Positions 55,641-64,000 of a DNA stretch of 64,000 nucleotides are shown here, piece by piece. The position numbers and the translations under genes are program-made. The notes below the pieces were generated by a model. The model was not told where the DNA came from and did not search any database. It saw only the letters and a list, made by a program, of their open reading frames with translations. Source of the DNA: Devosia sp. (GTDB lineage Bacteria; Pseudomonadota; Alphaproteobacteria; Rhizobiales; Devosiaceae); contig CP051235.1 of assembly GCA_017794705.1 (NCBI GenBank), positions 2,295,010 through 2,359,009 on the forward strand, read 5' to 3'. The first letter of the stretch is position 1; each line of letters opens with the position of its first letter.

Positions 55641-56729
55641 CTACTGGCCCGTCTTGATGCGGGTCCAGGCCCTTGTCATCAGTTCGGAGAACTCCGGTGA
55701 CCGGGCGACCAGAACGAAGGTCTTGGCGTCGACTTCCGGCGTCGGATAGATCGAGGGATCCTCGAGAACCTCGGGGTCGATCATTTCCTGGGCGGCCAGG
55801 TTGCCCGACGCGTAGTAGACGTAGTTGACGTTGGCAGCGGCCACGTCAGCCCGCAACATGAAGTTGATGAATGTGTGGGCATTGTCCGGGTTGGGTGCGT
55901 CGGCGGGAATGGCAAACATGTCAAACCATTTCACGGCACCCTCTTCGGGGATCGAGTAGCCGATCTCGAAGTCGGCACCCGCTTCCTCGGCGGCGTAAAG
56001 GGCGATGAAAATGTCACCCGAATAGCCGTGGGCCAGGCAGATTTCGCCATTGCCCAGATCGTCAATGTACTGGGACGAACCGTAGTAGCGGACGTAGGGC
56101 CGGATCGAGGTCAGCAGTTCTTCCGCGGCCGCCAGATCCTCTTCGCTCTCCGAGTTCGGGTCGAGGCCGAGATAGTTGAGCGCTGCAGCGAAGGCTTCGT
56201 TGGGGGCGTCCAGAATGGTCACACCGCAATCGGCCAGTTTGGAGACCGTGTCGACATCGAACAGCAGGTCCCAGGTGTTGAGATTGGCGTCTTCGCCAAG
56301 CCGTTCCTGAAGGGCCTGCACATTGTAGCCAAGGCCGGTGGTGCCCCACATGTAGTCGAGGGCATATTCGTTGCCGGGATCATGGACCGCGGTCGCTTCC
56401 ATGATGGCGGGGTCCATGTTGCCGATATTGGGCAGCTTCGACTTGTCGAGCGGCTGGAACAGACCGGCTTCGATCTGGCGCGAAAGGAAGAAGCCCGACG
56501 GCACAACGACGTCGTAGCCCGAGTTGCCGGCCAGCAGTTTGGCCTCGACGATCTCGTTGCTGTCGAACACGTCATAATTGATTTGAATACCGGTTTCCTC
56601 GGTAAAGAGTGTGAGCATTTCCTCGTCGATATAGTCCGACCAGTTGTAAACGTTCACCACTCCCTGGCCGAGGGCCGAGGTGGTGGCGAGCAGGGTCAGG
56701 CTGGCAGCGAGTAGAAGTGATTTCTGCAT
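55641..56729 (-). CDS. potF: polyamine periplasmic binding protein PotF-like
   Basis: 362 aa. Signal peptide LLLAASLTLLATTSALG cleaved near residue 22. The mature start VVNVYNWSDYIDEEMLTLF and LDYMWGTTGLGYNVQ are hallmarks of PotD/PotF. SGFFLSRQIEAGLFQPLDKSKLPN and YGSSQYIDDLGNGEICLAHGYSGD line the ligand cleft. AGGAG precedes the ATG. It is the first gene of potFGHI, adjacent to the putrescine-degrading genes. The 170 bases upstream to the next gene presumably carry the promoter; I see no clear operator. Confidence 0.9.
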   Translation of the reverse strand: MQKSLLLAASLTLLATTSALGQGVVNVYNWSDYIDEEMLTLFTEETGIQINYDVFDSNEIVEAKLLAGNSGYDVVVPSGFFLSRQIEAGLFQPLDKSKLPNIGNMDPAIMEATAVHDPGNEYALDYMWGTTGLGYNVQALQERLGEDANLNTWDLLFDVDTVSKLADCGVTILDAPNEAFAAALNYLGLDPNSESEEDLAAAEELLTSIRPYVRYYGSSQYIDDLGNGEICLAHGYSGDIFIALYAAEEAGADFEIGYSIPEEGAVKWFDMFAIPADAPNPDNAHTFINFMLRADVAAANVNYVYYASGNLAAQEMIDPEVLEDPSIYPTPEVDAKTFVLVARSPEFSELMTRAWTRIKTGQ

Positions 56730-56899
56730 GAGCGGCGGCTCCTGTTAGGTGTTTGCACGCCCGGGCCGGAACGGTCCCAGCGGCGTGTCGTTCAGTCTGG
56801 CCGCTGGCGCGACTGCGCGCACCGTGGCAGCCATTCTATTTTTGAGGCTATTGCGCTTTTTGCGGCCCCGCAAGCGGAAGATTTGCCTGTAAGCAGGGA

Positions 56900-57937
56900 T
56901 CAGTCCCGGTCGAAATCCAGCTGGACTTTCATCGCCTTGCTGCGGTCCCCCGCCGTTTCAAATGCAGTGACCGCGTCATCGGCGGCAAAGTGGTGGGTGA
57001 CCAGCGGGCGGACATCGATCAGCTGCTTGCGCATCAGTTCAACCGCCTCGGCGAATTCGAAGTGAAAACGGAAAGAGCCGCGCACCTGCAGCTCCTTGGC
57101 GACGATCGTATTCATGGGGACCTCGACATTGCCGCCAATGCCGACCTGAACGATGACGCCACGCGGGCGGACCAGGCCAATGCCCTGATGAAGCGCTGCA
57201 GGTGCACCTGAGCACTCAATCTGCACGTCGAACGAGCCTTTGTGGTCTAGCCTTGGCGTCAGCGCATCCGGTTTTGCAAGAGTGTTGATGGCCTGATCGG
57301 CACCGGCGGCCATGGCGTGGGTGAGGCTTGCATCGGCGATGTCGGTGGCGACGATCTCGGCCGCCCCGGCACGCCGCAGGGCCAATACGGCCAAAACGCC
57401 GATGGGGCCGCAGCCAGTGACAAGCACGCGTGCGCCCAGCAGTTGGTCGGCCTGTTTCAGCGCATGCAGGACGACCGACAGCGGCTCTGCCATCGCGGCC
57501 TGCTCCGGCGTCAGGCCCGTCGCGTCCACACACTGGTCGGGGGTTGCGACGACATAATCTGCGAAGGCGCCCTGAATATGCGGCATGGGCATGGCGGAGC
57601 CGTAAAAGCGCATGCCGAGGGAATGATGCGGCATGCCGCGCCGGGCATAATCATCGTTCCAGTCGGGCCGTGAAGGGGAAACGGCGACCAGCTGACTCTC
57701 GGTGAAACCGGTGACGCCGCTGCCGAGCGCTGCGATGCGCCCGCTGACCTCGTGGCCGAGGATCATCGGCTCGCGGACCCGCACGGTGCCGAAACCACCG
57801 TCCTGGTAGTAGTGCAGATCGGAGCCGCAGATTCCGCCCCGGGCGATGCGGATCAGTAGTTCACCCGGACCTGGCTCGGGCACCGGGTGATCCTCAACGC
57901 GCAGGTCGCGGGCCTTGTGCAGAACCAGGGCGCGCAT
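56900..57937 (-). CDS. L-idonate/polyol dehydrogenase-like MDR enzyme lacking structural zinc cysteines
   Basis: 345 aa. Catalytic zinc ligands Cys37 (GGICGSD), His62 and Glu63 (GHE) are present, as is the Rossmann motif VTGCGPIGVLAVLA near 172. FYGSAMPMPHIQGAFADY near 111-128 is typical of L-idonate 5-dehydrogenases. The structural zinc lobe has lost all four cysteines: residues 92, 95, 98 and 106 are Asp, Asp, Ala and Ser. It probably oxidises a sugar acid or polyol with NAD(P)+. It ends 170 bases from potF and starts 6 bases after the folD stop on the same strand, so it is likely co-transcribed with folD. Confidence 0.85.
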   Translation of the reverse strand: MRALVLHKARDLRVEDHPVPEPGPGELLIRIARGGICGSDLHYYQDGGFGTVRVREPMILGHEVSGRIAALGSGVTGFTESQLVAVSPSRPDWNDDYARRGMPHHSLGMRFYGSAMPMPHIQGAFADYVVATPDQCVDATGLTPEQAAMAEPLSVVLHALKQADQLLGARVLVTGCGPIGVLAVLALRRAGAAEIVATDIADASLTHAMAAGADQAINTLAKPDALTPRLDHKGSFDVQIECSGAPAALHQGIGLVRPRGVIVQVGIGGNVEVPMNTIVAKELQVRGSFRFHFEFAEAVELMRKQLIDVRPLVTHHFAADDAVTAFETAGDRSKAMKVQLDFDRD

Positions 57938-57943
57938 GGCGGA

Positions 57944-58840
57944 TCAGAAGTCCGGGGCCGCGGCGCCGACGCTGATGTAGGCGGCGCGCAGCGTGTTGGC
58001 CATCAGCATGGCGATGGTCATCGGGCCGACACCGCCAGGCACCGGGGTGATGGCATGGGCGACTTCAGAGGCGGCGGCGAAATCGACATCGCCGACCAGT
58101 CGCGTCTTGCCTTCGCCCTTTTCAGGCGCGGAGATACGGTTGATGCCAACGTCGATGACGGTTGCGCCGGGCTTGATCCAGTCGCCCTTGATCATGCGCT
58201 CGCGGCCGACAGCAGCGACCAGAATGTCGGCGGTGCGGCAGACCGCTGCCAGATCAGCGGTGCGGGAATGGGCCATTGTGACGGTTGCATTGGCGTGCAG
58301 CAACAGGTTGGCAACAGGTTTGCCGACGAGAATCGAGCGGCCCACCACCACGGCATTCTTGCCTGACAGGTCATCGCCGAGCACCTTGCGGATCATCACC
58401 ATGCAGCCCGCCGGCGTGCAGGGGACGAAGGCGCGGTCGAGATTGCCGGAGACCAGCCGCCCGACATTGACCTCGGTCAGCCCGTCGACATCCTTGTCCG
58501 GGTTGATGGTCTGGATCACTTTCATGGCGTCGAGATGATCGGGCAGGGGCATTTGCACCAGAATGCCATGAACGCTCTCGTCCTTGTTGAGCTTGTCGAC
58601 CAGCGCCAGAAGGTCCGCTTCCGACGTGTCTTCAGGCAGGGCATGTTCAAAGGAGTTCAGTCCACATTCACGCGCCATGCGGCCTTTGGAGGCGACATAG
58701 ACCTGGCTGGCCGGGTCCGAACCGACGATCACAACGGCAAGGCCGGGCGTAACGCCCTTCGTCTCAATCAGCCGCGCGGTCTCCTGCTCGACCTTGTCGA
58801 TTGTCTCGGCGGCAATCTGTTTTCCGTCAATCAGCATCAT
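57944..58840 (-). CDS. folD: FolD, methylenetetrahydrofolate dehydrogenase/cyclohydrolase
   Basis: 298 aa. Start taken at ATG 58840 ([10 protein letters not shown]); 58837 or 58858 are alternatives and no strong ribosome site separates them. Catalytic Tyr and Lys lie in [13 protein letters not shown] near 50-60. The FolD signature [13 protein letters not shown] near 119 and [13 protein letters not shown] near 140 are present, as are [11 protein letters not shown] and [15 protein letters not shown]. It supplies one-carbon units (5,10-methylene- and 10-formyl-THF). It is divergent from psuG. Confidence 0.93.
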   Translation of the reverse strand: MMLIDGKQIAAETIDKVEQETARLIETKGVTPGLAVVIVGSDPASQVYVASKGRMARECGLNSFEHALPEDTSEADLLALVDKLNKDESVHGILVQMPLPDHLDAMKVIQTINPDKDVDGLTEVNVGRLVSGNLDRAFVPCTPAGCMVMIRKVLGDDLSGKNAVVVGRSILVGKPVANLLLHANATVTMAHSRTADLAAVCRTADILVAAVGRERMIKGDWIKPGATVIDVGINRISAPEKGEGKTRLVGDVDFAAASEVAHAITPVPGGVGPMTIAMLMANTLRAAYISVGAAAPDF

Positions 58841-58997
58841 CAGGCGGGTCCGGGGCACAAGAAGGAGGTTGCGGGCCTTATGGCAGGTTCGTGAACCGGA
58901 TAAAAGAGCGAGAGCAAGGGTTTGTGGTCGTCAGAAAGCGGTTGACGAGGCGCACGCAAATCCGGATCAACGGCAGCGAAGAAAGTTGCGAGACGAA

Positions 58998-59918
58998 ATG
59001 GCATTTACCGACTATCTCGAAATCTCATCAGAGGTGCAGGCAGCGCTCACCGCGAACAAGGCGGTGGTGGCGCTTGAATCGACCATCATCACCCACGGCA
59101 TGCCGTTCCCGCAGAATCTGGAGACCGCGCGGCAGGTTGAGGCCGATGTGCGCGGAGGCGGTGCGGTGCCGGCGACGATCGCGATCATCAACGGCAAGCT
59201 GAAGGCCGGTTTGACGTCCGCCGAACTGGAGCATCTGGCGCGGGAGGGGCATAGTGCCGCCAAGGTTTCCCGCCGCGACCTGGCGCCGATTCTGGTTTCT
59301 GGCGCGCTGGGCGGCACGACGGTCGCCACCACCATGATGATTGCCGAGGCAGCGGGCGTCGGCGTATTCGCGACGGGCGGAATTGGCGGCGTGCACCGCG
59401 GTGCCGAACAGACGTTCGACATTTCCGCTGACCTTGAGGAACTTGCCCGAACAAAGGTTGCGGTGGTTTGCGCGGGGGCCAAGAGCCTGCTGGACCTGCC
59501 TAAGACGCTTGAGGTGCTGGAGACCAAGGGCGTGCCGGTAATCGGTTATGGCACGGACGAGTTTCCGGCCTTCTACGCCCGCAGCAGCGGACTGAAGCTC
59601 GATCAGCGATTTGATGAGGTTGCCGAAATCGCGGCGGTCATTGCCCGGCATTTCGATCTGGGACTGGGCGGGGTGCTGGTCGCCAACCCGATCCTGGAAC
59701 AGGACGCGATCGAGGGCGCTGCCATCGAAAAGCGGATCGCCGAGGCGATCGCCGACGCTGACCGGCAGGGAGTCAGCCGTAAGGACCTGACGCCGTTCCT
59801 TTTGCAGCGCATCTTTGAACTGACCGACGGCAAGAGCCTTGTCGCCAACATTGCGCTGGTGCGCAACAATGCCCGCGTGGCGGCCGGAATCGCCGTCGCG
59901 CTCAGCGCCGGAAAATGA
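58998..59918 (+). CDS. psuG: pseudouridine-5'-phosphate glycosidase PsuG
   Basis: 306 aa from the ATG at 58998; the frame is open 68 codons upstream but that part is Arg-rich, overlaps folD and looks non-coding. Signature ALESTIITHGMPFPQNLE near 25-42 with a catalytic Glu, then the VSRRDLAPIL and GATTVA-like GGTTVATTMMIAEAAGV segments, FATGGIGGVHRGAEQTFDISADL and GAKSLLDLPKTLE. It splits pseudouridine 5'-phosphate into uracil and ribose 5-phosphate. It overlaps psuK by four bases (ATGA). Confidence 0.94.
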   Translation: MAFTDYLEISSEVQAALTANKAVVALESTIITHGMPFPQNLETARQVEADVRGGGAVPATIAIINGKLKAGLTSAELEHLAREGHSAAKVSRRDLAPILVSGALGGTTVATTMMIAEAAGVGVFATGGIGGVHRGAEQTFDISADLEELARTKVAVVCAGAKSLLDLPKTLEVLETKGVPVIGYGTDEFPAFYARSSGLKLDQRFDEVAEIAAVIARHFDLGLGGVLVANPILEQDAIEGAAIEKRIAEAIADADRQGVSRKDLTPFLLQRIFELTDGKSLVANIALVRNNARVAAGIAVALSAGK

Positions 59919-60811
59919 CAAGGCAGCGCCACGTTCTGGTGGTCGGGGATGTGATCCGGGATATCCTGGTGATCCCTGAAGGCCCGATCCGGCGCGGCTC
60001 CGATGTAAACGCCTCGATCCAGATCGTGCCCGGCGGTTCGGGTGCAAATCAGGCCAAGTGGCTGGCTCATCAGGGGGTCGAAGTGACGCTGGCCGCAAGG
60101 GTGGGCGCTGCTGATCTCAACACGCTCGAAAAAGAATTCAGCCGTGCCGGCGTGAACCCGGCGCTGACCGGCGACCGGGCATTTGAAACCGGGACGCTGA
60201 TCAACATTTCCGAGCCCGGTGGCGAGCGCAGCTTTCTGACCGACCGGGGCGCCAACCGGAACCTTTCGATTGATGATATTTCCGACGAGGTGCTTGCCGC
60301 CACAGATCTGCTTCTGCTGTCAGGCTATCTGTTCTTTGCCGAAAGCGGCCGGCAAACGGCACTGGACCTGATTGCCTGGGCGCAAAGGGTGAATGTTCGG
60401 ACCGCGGTCGATGCGGCCTCGGCCGGCTATATAGCCGATGTTGGCGTCAGTGCGTTTCTGAAATGGACGAGCGGTGTGGACGTGCTGTTCGCCAACGAAG
60501 AAGAAGCGCAACTTCTGTCCGGCAAGGCGGCGCTGGATGAGCAGTTGACTGTGCTGCTCGACCATTTCCCGCAAGTTGTGATCAAGCAGGGTGCAGATGG
60601 CGCCACATCAGCGCGCCGCGGTGGCGCCTCGGACCATGCATCTGCAGTTGTTGCAGAATGTGTGGACAGTACCGGGGCAGGGGACGCGTTTGCGGCGGGG
60701 TTTCTGGCGGCATTTCTGCGCGGGGAAGACGAGTTGGCTTGCCTGACAAGTGGCAACCTCGCGGCCTCGATTGCGGTGGGTCAACTGGGTGGGGCGCCCC
60801 GACCGGGCTAG
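59915..60811 (+). CDS. psuK: pseudouridine kinase PsuK (PfkB family)
   Basis: 298 aa. PfkB features: GGSGANQAKWLAHQGVEVTLAARVG-type segment near 34-58 (ends given), NEEEAQLLSG near 189-198, and the anion-hole/catalytic motif DSTGAGDAFAAGFLAA near 251 with Asp257 as probable base. It phosphorylates pseudouridine for PsuG, and the overlapping gene order psuG-psuK confirms the pathway. No dedicated transporter gene is attached. Its stop codon shares CTAG with the convergent hydroxyproline epimerase gene. Confidence 0.88.
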   Translation: MTRQRHVLVVGDVIRDILVIPEGPIRRGSDVNASIQIVPGGSGANQAKWLAHQGVEVTLAARVGAADLNTLEKEFSRAGVNPALTGDRAFETGTLINISEPGGERSFLTDRGANRNLSIDDISDEVLAATDLLLLSGYLFFAESGRQTALDLIAWAQRVNVRTAVDAASAGYIADVGVSAFLKWTSGVDVLFANEEEAQLLSGKAALDEQLTVLLDHFPQVVIKQGADGATSARRGGASDHASAVVAECVDSTGAGDAFAAGFLAAFLRGEDELACLTSGNLAASIAVGQLGGAPRPG

Positions 60812-61809
60812 ATCACCGTGAAGCCGTGCGCGAATGGATCGCGATCATCAATGAAGATGGTGTTGATGCCGGTCTGCTGCGCCCAGCCGCCGATCGACGG
60901 GACGATCGCGTCAAATTCGCCGACCGTCGCTTCGCGTTCCACGTGGCCGTTGAACAGTGAGCCAATGATGCTTTCATGGATGAAGTCATCCCCCACCTCG
61001 AGCCTGCCGCGCGCCACCCATTGTGCCATGCGGGCTGATGTGCCCGTGCCACAGGGCGAGCGGTCGATGGCCTTCTCGCCGTAGAACACGGCGTTTCGGG
61101 CCGTCGCGCCCTCAACTGTCGGTTCACCCGCCCAGAGCACATGCGTCACCCGGTTGATATCGTCGCTTTCGGGATGAACGATGGATTGGGCCGCATTTAG
61201 CTTCTCCCGCAGTTCGCGGCTCCAGGTCACCAACTCGGCGGCAGACACATCGGCGATGTCCCTGAAGTTCTCCTGCGGATCAACGATTGCGTAGAAGTTG
61301 CCGCCATAGGCGACATCGATCGTCAGCGTTCCGAGCCCGGAAACGTCCACTTCCAGATCCCTTGAATGAAGGAAACTGGGTACATTGGTAATCCGGACTT
61401 CAGTGACGTGCTCGCCTTCTATTCGGTAAGTGGCGGTAACCAGTCCGGCGGGTGTGTCCAGCTTCAGTTTGCCGGGCGTTTTCGGCGTCACCAGCCCGTT
61501 TTCGATCGCCATGGTCACCGTGCCGATAGTGCCGTGTCCGCACATGGGCAGGCAGCCCGAGGTCTCGATGTAGAGCACCCCGACATCGCAATCGTCGCGG
61601 GTCGGTGGGTAAAGGATCGAACCCGACATCAGGTCATGCCCGCGCGGCTCGAACATCAGTCCTTTCCGGATCCAGTCAAATTCGGCCATGAAATGCTTGC
61701 GGCGTTCTCTCATCGACTTGCCATGGAGCATCGGCCCACCGCCGGTGACGAGACGGACCGGATTTCCGCAGGTGTGCCCATCGAGGCAGGAAAAGGTGTG
61801 GCGGGCCAT
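60808..61809 (-). CDS. 4-hydroxyproline 2-epimerase
   Basis: 333 aa proline racemase-family enzyme. Catalytic Cys90 (LPMCGHGTIG) and Cys253 (DRSPCGTGTSARM) are both present, as required for two-base epimerisation, and the N-terminal CLDGHTCGNPVRLV is typical. It converts trans-4-hydroxy-L-proline to cis-4-hydroxy-D-proline (HypRE/LhpA role). The next gene upstream in the same transcript, four bases away, encodes the D-amino-acid dehydrogenase that uses its product. A proline racemase would have the same pair of Cys; the neighbours favour hydroxyproline. Confidence 0.9.
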   Translation of the reverse strand: MARHTFSCLDGHTCGNPVRLVTGGGPMLHGKSMRERRKHFMAEFDWIRKGLMFEPRGHDLMSGSILYPPTRDDCDVGVLYIETSGCLPMCGHGTIGTVTMAIENGLVTPKTPGKLKLDTPAGLVTATYRIEGEHVTEVRITNVPSFLHSRDLEVDVSGLGTLTIDVAYGGNFYAIVDPQENFRDIADVSAAELVTWSRELREKLNAAQSIVHPESDDINRVTHVLWAGEPTVEGATARNAVFYGEKAIDRSPCGTGTSARMAQWVARGRLEVGDDFIHESIIGSLFNGHVEREATVGEFDAIVPSIGGWAQQTGINTIFIDDRDPFAHGFTVI

Positions 61810-61813
61810 CTGC

Positions 61814-63085
61814 TCAAAACCTTTGCGGGCTGAAGGGCGCGAGAACGATTTGCGGGATCTGCCCCGCTAGCAGTTCGCTGACCAGTTGACCGGTCCCTGC
61901 GGACTGGGTGAGGCCGAGATGGCCGTGGCCGAAGGCATAGATCACGCGCGGCGAGGCCGAGGAGGCACCGATCACCGGCAGACTGTCGGGCAGCGATGGG
62001 CGGAAACCCATCCATTGCTTGCCGCCCGTGGTGTTCAGGCCGGGCATGAACAGGGCCGCTTTTTTCAGCATGGCGTCGGCGCGGGCGAAATTGGGCTTGA
62101 GCTCCAGACCTCCGAGTTCCACCGCGCCGCCGACGCGGATGCCGGTCGACAGGTTCGAGACCACAAAACCGTGCCCGCCGAAGATCAGCTGGCGGCGCAA
62201 ATCGAATTGCGGGTCGGGCAGGGTGGTATTGTAGCCACGCTCGGTCTCCAGTGGCACGTGATCGCCCAAAGGCGCAGTCAGGGCTTTTGACCAGGCCCCG
62301 GCCGCGATCACCACCTGATTTGCCTTGAAGGTCCTGCCGTCTGCCGTGTTGATCAGCGCATGTTCGGCGTCGGGTTTGACTGAAGCCACTGCTGCTTCGA
62401 TAAACTCTGCGCCGTTCACCAGCACATGCTCGCCGATGGCGCGGGCGAATTCGTAGGGTTCTGTCACAGCCTGCCAGGTTGGGGTGAAGGTGCCGGCAAC
62501 GATGCGCGGCGACAGGCCTGGCTGTAGCTCGGCAAGCCGTTCACCCCGCACATGCTCGAAAGGAATGCCGGCGTCGGTCCGGCGCCGCCAGCCCGGGGCG
62601 GACGCCTTGAGCTCTGCCTCGCTTTCATAAAGCTCAAGTGACCCGTCCAGCATGACGCGGTCCTGCAGCTTGCAGGCTTTGACCAGCTTTCCCATTTCCG
62701 CTTCGGCCACTTTCATCATGGCCGCCTGGGCGCGGATGCTCTGGTCGATCCGGTCCGGCAGCCCGGCGCGCATGAAGCGCACAAGCCAGGGCAGGATGGG
62801 CAGGAAGTAGGCAGGCGGGATGGTCAGTGGCCCCAGCGGGTCCATCAGCCATTTGGGCAGTTTGCGCCACATGCCGGAGGTGGCCAGCGGCATCAGATCG
62901 GTGAAGGCGAGCCCCCCGGCGTTGCCGGTACTGGTTTCCAGCGCAATGCCCTTGCGGTCGATCAGCGTGACCTTGCGCCCCGCCTCCTGCAGTTTCTGGG
63001 CCGTGGCCAGCCCAATGATCCCCGCACCGATGATGATCACATCGTGGGCTTGATCGTTTGGTCTGGAGCGGCGGGCGGGGCTCAT
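61814..63085 (-). CDS. FAD-dependent D-hydroxyproline dehydrogenase (DadA/HypO-like)
   Basis: 423 aa from the ATG at 63085, 22 bases after the upstream gene; 34 more codons are open but lie within that gene. FAD motif DVIIIGAGIIGLATAQKLQEAG near 15-36, GNAGGLAF near 56 where DadA-type enzymes place the isoalloxazine, and FGHGHLGLTQSAGTGQLVSELLAG near the C-terminus. It oxidises cis-4-hydroxy-D-proline to pyrroline-4-hydroxy-2-carboxylate with electrons passed to the respiratory chain. The position between epimerase and deaminase supports this. Confidence 0.88.
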   Translation of the reverse strand: MSPARRSRPNDQAHDVIIIGAGIIGLATAQKLQEAGRKVTLIDRKGIALETSTGNAGGLAFTDLMPLATSGMWRKLPKWLMDPLGPLTIPPAYFLPILPWLVRFMRAGLPDRIDQSIRAQAAMMKVAEAEMGKLVKACKLQDRVMLDGSLELYESEAELKASAPGWRRRTDAGIPFEHVRGERLAELQPGLSPRIVAGTFTPTWQAVTEPYEFARAIGEHVLVNGAEFIEAAVASVKPDAEHALINTADGRTFKANQVVIAAGAWSKALTAPLGDHVPLETERGYNTTLPDPQFDLRRQLIFGGHGFVVSNLSTGIRVGGAVELGGLELKPNFARADAMLKKAALFMPGLNTTGGKQWMGFRPSLPDSLPVIGASSASPRVIYAFGHGHLGLTQSAGTGQLVSELLAGQIPQIVLAPFSPQRF

Positions 63086-63107
63086 GGTGTTCGGGAAGGG
63101 TCCGGGC

Positions 63108-64000
63108 TCAGGCGGCCGCGCGCAATGCTGGCCGCGTGTCGATGGCATTCTGGATGATCGCCTCGACGCGTGCCCGTTCCTCGCCAATCAGGGTCAGGCG
63201 CGGCTTGCGCACATATTCCCTGCCCAGCCCGGTCATGTGATTGGCCAGCTTGATATATTGCACCAGCTTGATGTGGGTATCGAGGTGCAAAAGCGGCATG
63301 AACCAGCGGTAGAGCGCCAGTGCCTCTTCGTGCCGTCCGGCCTTAGCAAGGTTGAACAGTTCCACAGATTCTGCCGGGAAACAGTTGGCCATTCCGGAGA
63401 CCCAGCCGACGGCGCCGAACAGGATGTTTTCCAGCGCCAGGTCATCGACACCGCAGTAAATGGAATAGCGGTCGCCCAATCGGTTGATCATGTCGGTGAT
63501 GCGGCGGCTGTCGTGACTGGATTCCTTGACCGCGACAATGTTTTTTGAGTTCGACAGGTCCTCGAAATCCTCAGGCTTCAGGTCGACCTTGTAGGAGACG
63601 CGATTGTTGTAAATCATGATCGGCAGATCGACTGCGGACGCCAGTTCGGCGAAATGGGACTTGGCCTCGCGAGCATCCTGTTCATAGACCATGGTCGGCA
63701 GCGCCATCAGGCCCCCAGCGCCTGCCTGCTGCATGCGACGGCTGGCTTCGATGGCGAGGCAAGTTGTGTATTCGGCGACCCCGGCGATGATGGGCGCGCG
63801 GCCATTTGCGGCTTCAACCGCTGTCTTCACAACCGCGGCCTTTTCATCAAGGCTGAGGGAACTGTTCTCGCCCAGTGTGCCCAACATCACAAAACCGGTG
63901 CAGCCCGCCTCGATGCAAGCCTCGACATGGTCGCCGGTGGCGTCGAGATCGAGCGCGCCGTCCTGTTTCATTTCAGTCATCAGGGCGGGGATGACGCCGG
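63108..64000 (-). CDS. DHDPS-family pyrroline-4-hydroxy-2-carboxylate deaminase (HypD-like), N-terminus outside the window
   Basis: The frame is open through the right edge: codons upstream of the ATG at 63980 read GVIPALM, the usual DHDPS-family beginning, so roughly ten residues are missing. Conserved parts: LGTLGENSSLSLDEK near the start of the barrel, IIAGVAEYTT, MIYNNRVSYKVDL with the catalytic Tyr, and IVAVKESSHDSRR with the Schiff-base Lys. It deaminates pyrroline-4-hydroxy-2-carboxylate to alpha-ketoglutarate semialdehyde in hydroxyproline breakdown. It is first of the three genes seen here; a HypH-type semialdehyde dehydrogenase is expected outside the window. Confidence 0.87.
   Translation of the reverse strand, partial: GVIPALMTEMKQDGALDLDATGDHVEACIEAGCTGFVMLGTLGENSSLSLDEKAAVVKTAVEAANGRAPIIAGVAEYTTCLAIEASRRMQQAGAGGLMALPTMVYEQDAREAKSHFAELASAVDLPIMIYNNRVSYKVDLKPEDFEDLSNSKNIVAVKESSHDSRRITDMINRLGDRYSIYCGVDDLALENILFGAVGWVSGMANCFPAESVELFNLAKAGRHEEALALYRWFMPLLHLDTHIKLVQYIKLANHMTGLGREYVRKPRLTLIGEERARVEAIIQNAIDTRPALRAAA

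Noticed and set aside
58794..58997. Upstream extension of psuG giving a 374-residue protein
   Set aside because: The extra 68 residues are Arg-rich, overlap the folD 5' end and lack similarity to PsuG N-termini; the normal start MAFTDYL is at 58998.
63108..63980. DHDPS-family gene as a complete 290-residue CDS starting at 63980
   Set aside because: Codons before that ATG read GVIPAL, the conserved family start, so the true start is outside the window and the gene is partial.

Overview
This window is high-GC, densely packed chromosomal DNA from an alphaproteobacterium, most likely a Hyphomicrobiales member (Rhizobium/Devosia-like). Pointers are a complete trehalose thuR-thuEFGKAB locus, a LacI-controlled CUT2 sugar transporter, PutR/PutA, a rhizobial-type hydroxyproline set, cpa/tad pilus genes of alphaproteobacterial type, and a textbook Irr (ICE) box upstream of a siderophore uptake operon. 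I see no rRNA, tRNA, insertion sequence, prophage or CRISPR array. Almost everything is import and catabolism of small organic compounds, as expected of a free-living or plant/algae-associated heterotroph.

Layout. 1-5757: LacI regulator, CUT2 sugar ABC transporter (ATPase, permease, binding protein) and a BDH2-like SDR dehydrogenase. 5917-9407: an isolated fragment of a tad/cpa pilus locus (TPR lipoprotein, small lipoprotein, secretin CpaC, CpaB). 9535-17148: thuR and the divergent thuEFGKAB operon for trehalose-type disaccharides (3-keto route). 17193-21374: putR and the divergent putA. 21371-33414: a sugar-acid/glycoside cluster of unknown substrate (rhamnonate dehydratase-like enolase, PhyH-family dioxygenase, MGH1-like glycosidase, Tat-exported binding protein with CUT1 ABC transporter, Gfo/Idh/MocA dehydrogenase, FGGY kinase, DeoR regulator). 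This is the best candidate here for an undescribed pathway. 33530-37284: a heterodimeric ABC exporter with an asymmetric ATPase. 37447-41984: siderophore uptake and reduction. 42225-45156: prpE-acuI (propionate/acrylate activation and acryloyl-CoA reduction). 45340-46281: DMT exporter. 46278-52685: putrescine/polyamine breakdown through gamma-glutamyl intermediates (two glutamine synthetase-like ligases, aminotransferase, oxidase, PuuD-like hydrolase). 52700-56729: potFGHI-type polyamine importer feeding it. 56900-60811: polyol/idonate dehydrogenase-like enzyme, FolD, and psuG-psuK for pseudouridine salvage. 60808-64000: 4-hydroxyproline catabolism (epimerase, D-hydroxyproline dehydrogenase, and the DHDPS-family deaminase, which runs off the right edge).

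Regulatory architecture is unusually readable. There are paired LacI-type operators 21 bp apart before the CUT2 operon, two AAAGCGCTTT operators (one per divergent promoter) in the thuR-thuE gap, an inverted repeat between putR and putA, an Irr box before the siderophore operon, and a perfect GTCGAAA-G-TTTCGAC palindrome in the unknown cluster. All five periplasmic binding protein genes are followed directly by a GC-rich stem-loop, and four convergent gene pairs meet with overlapping or abutting stop codons. Function calls come from reading motifs and remembered family features; no database search was run.
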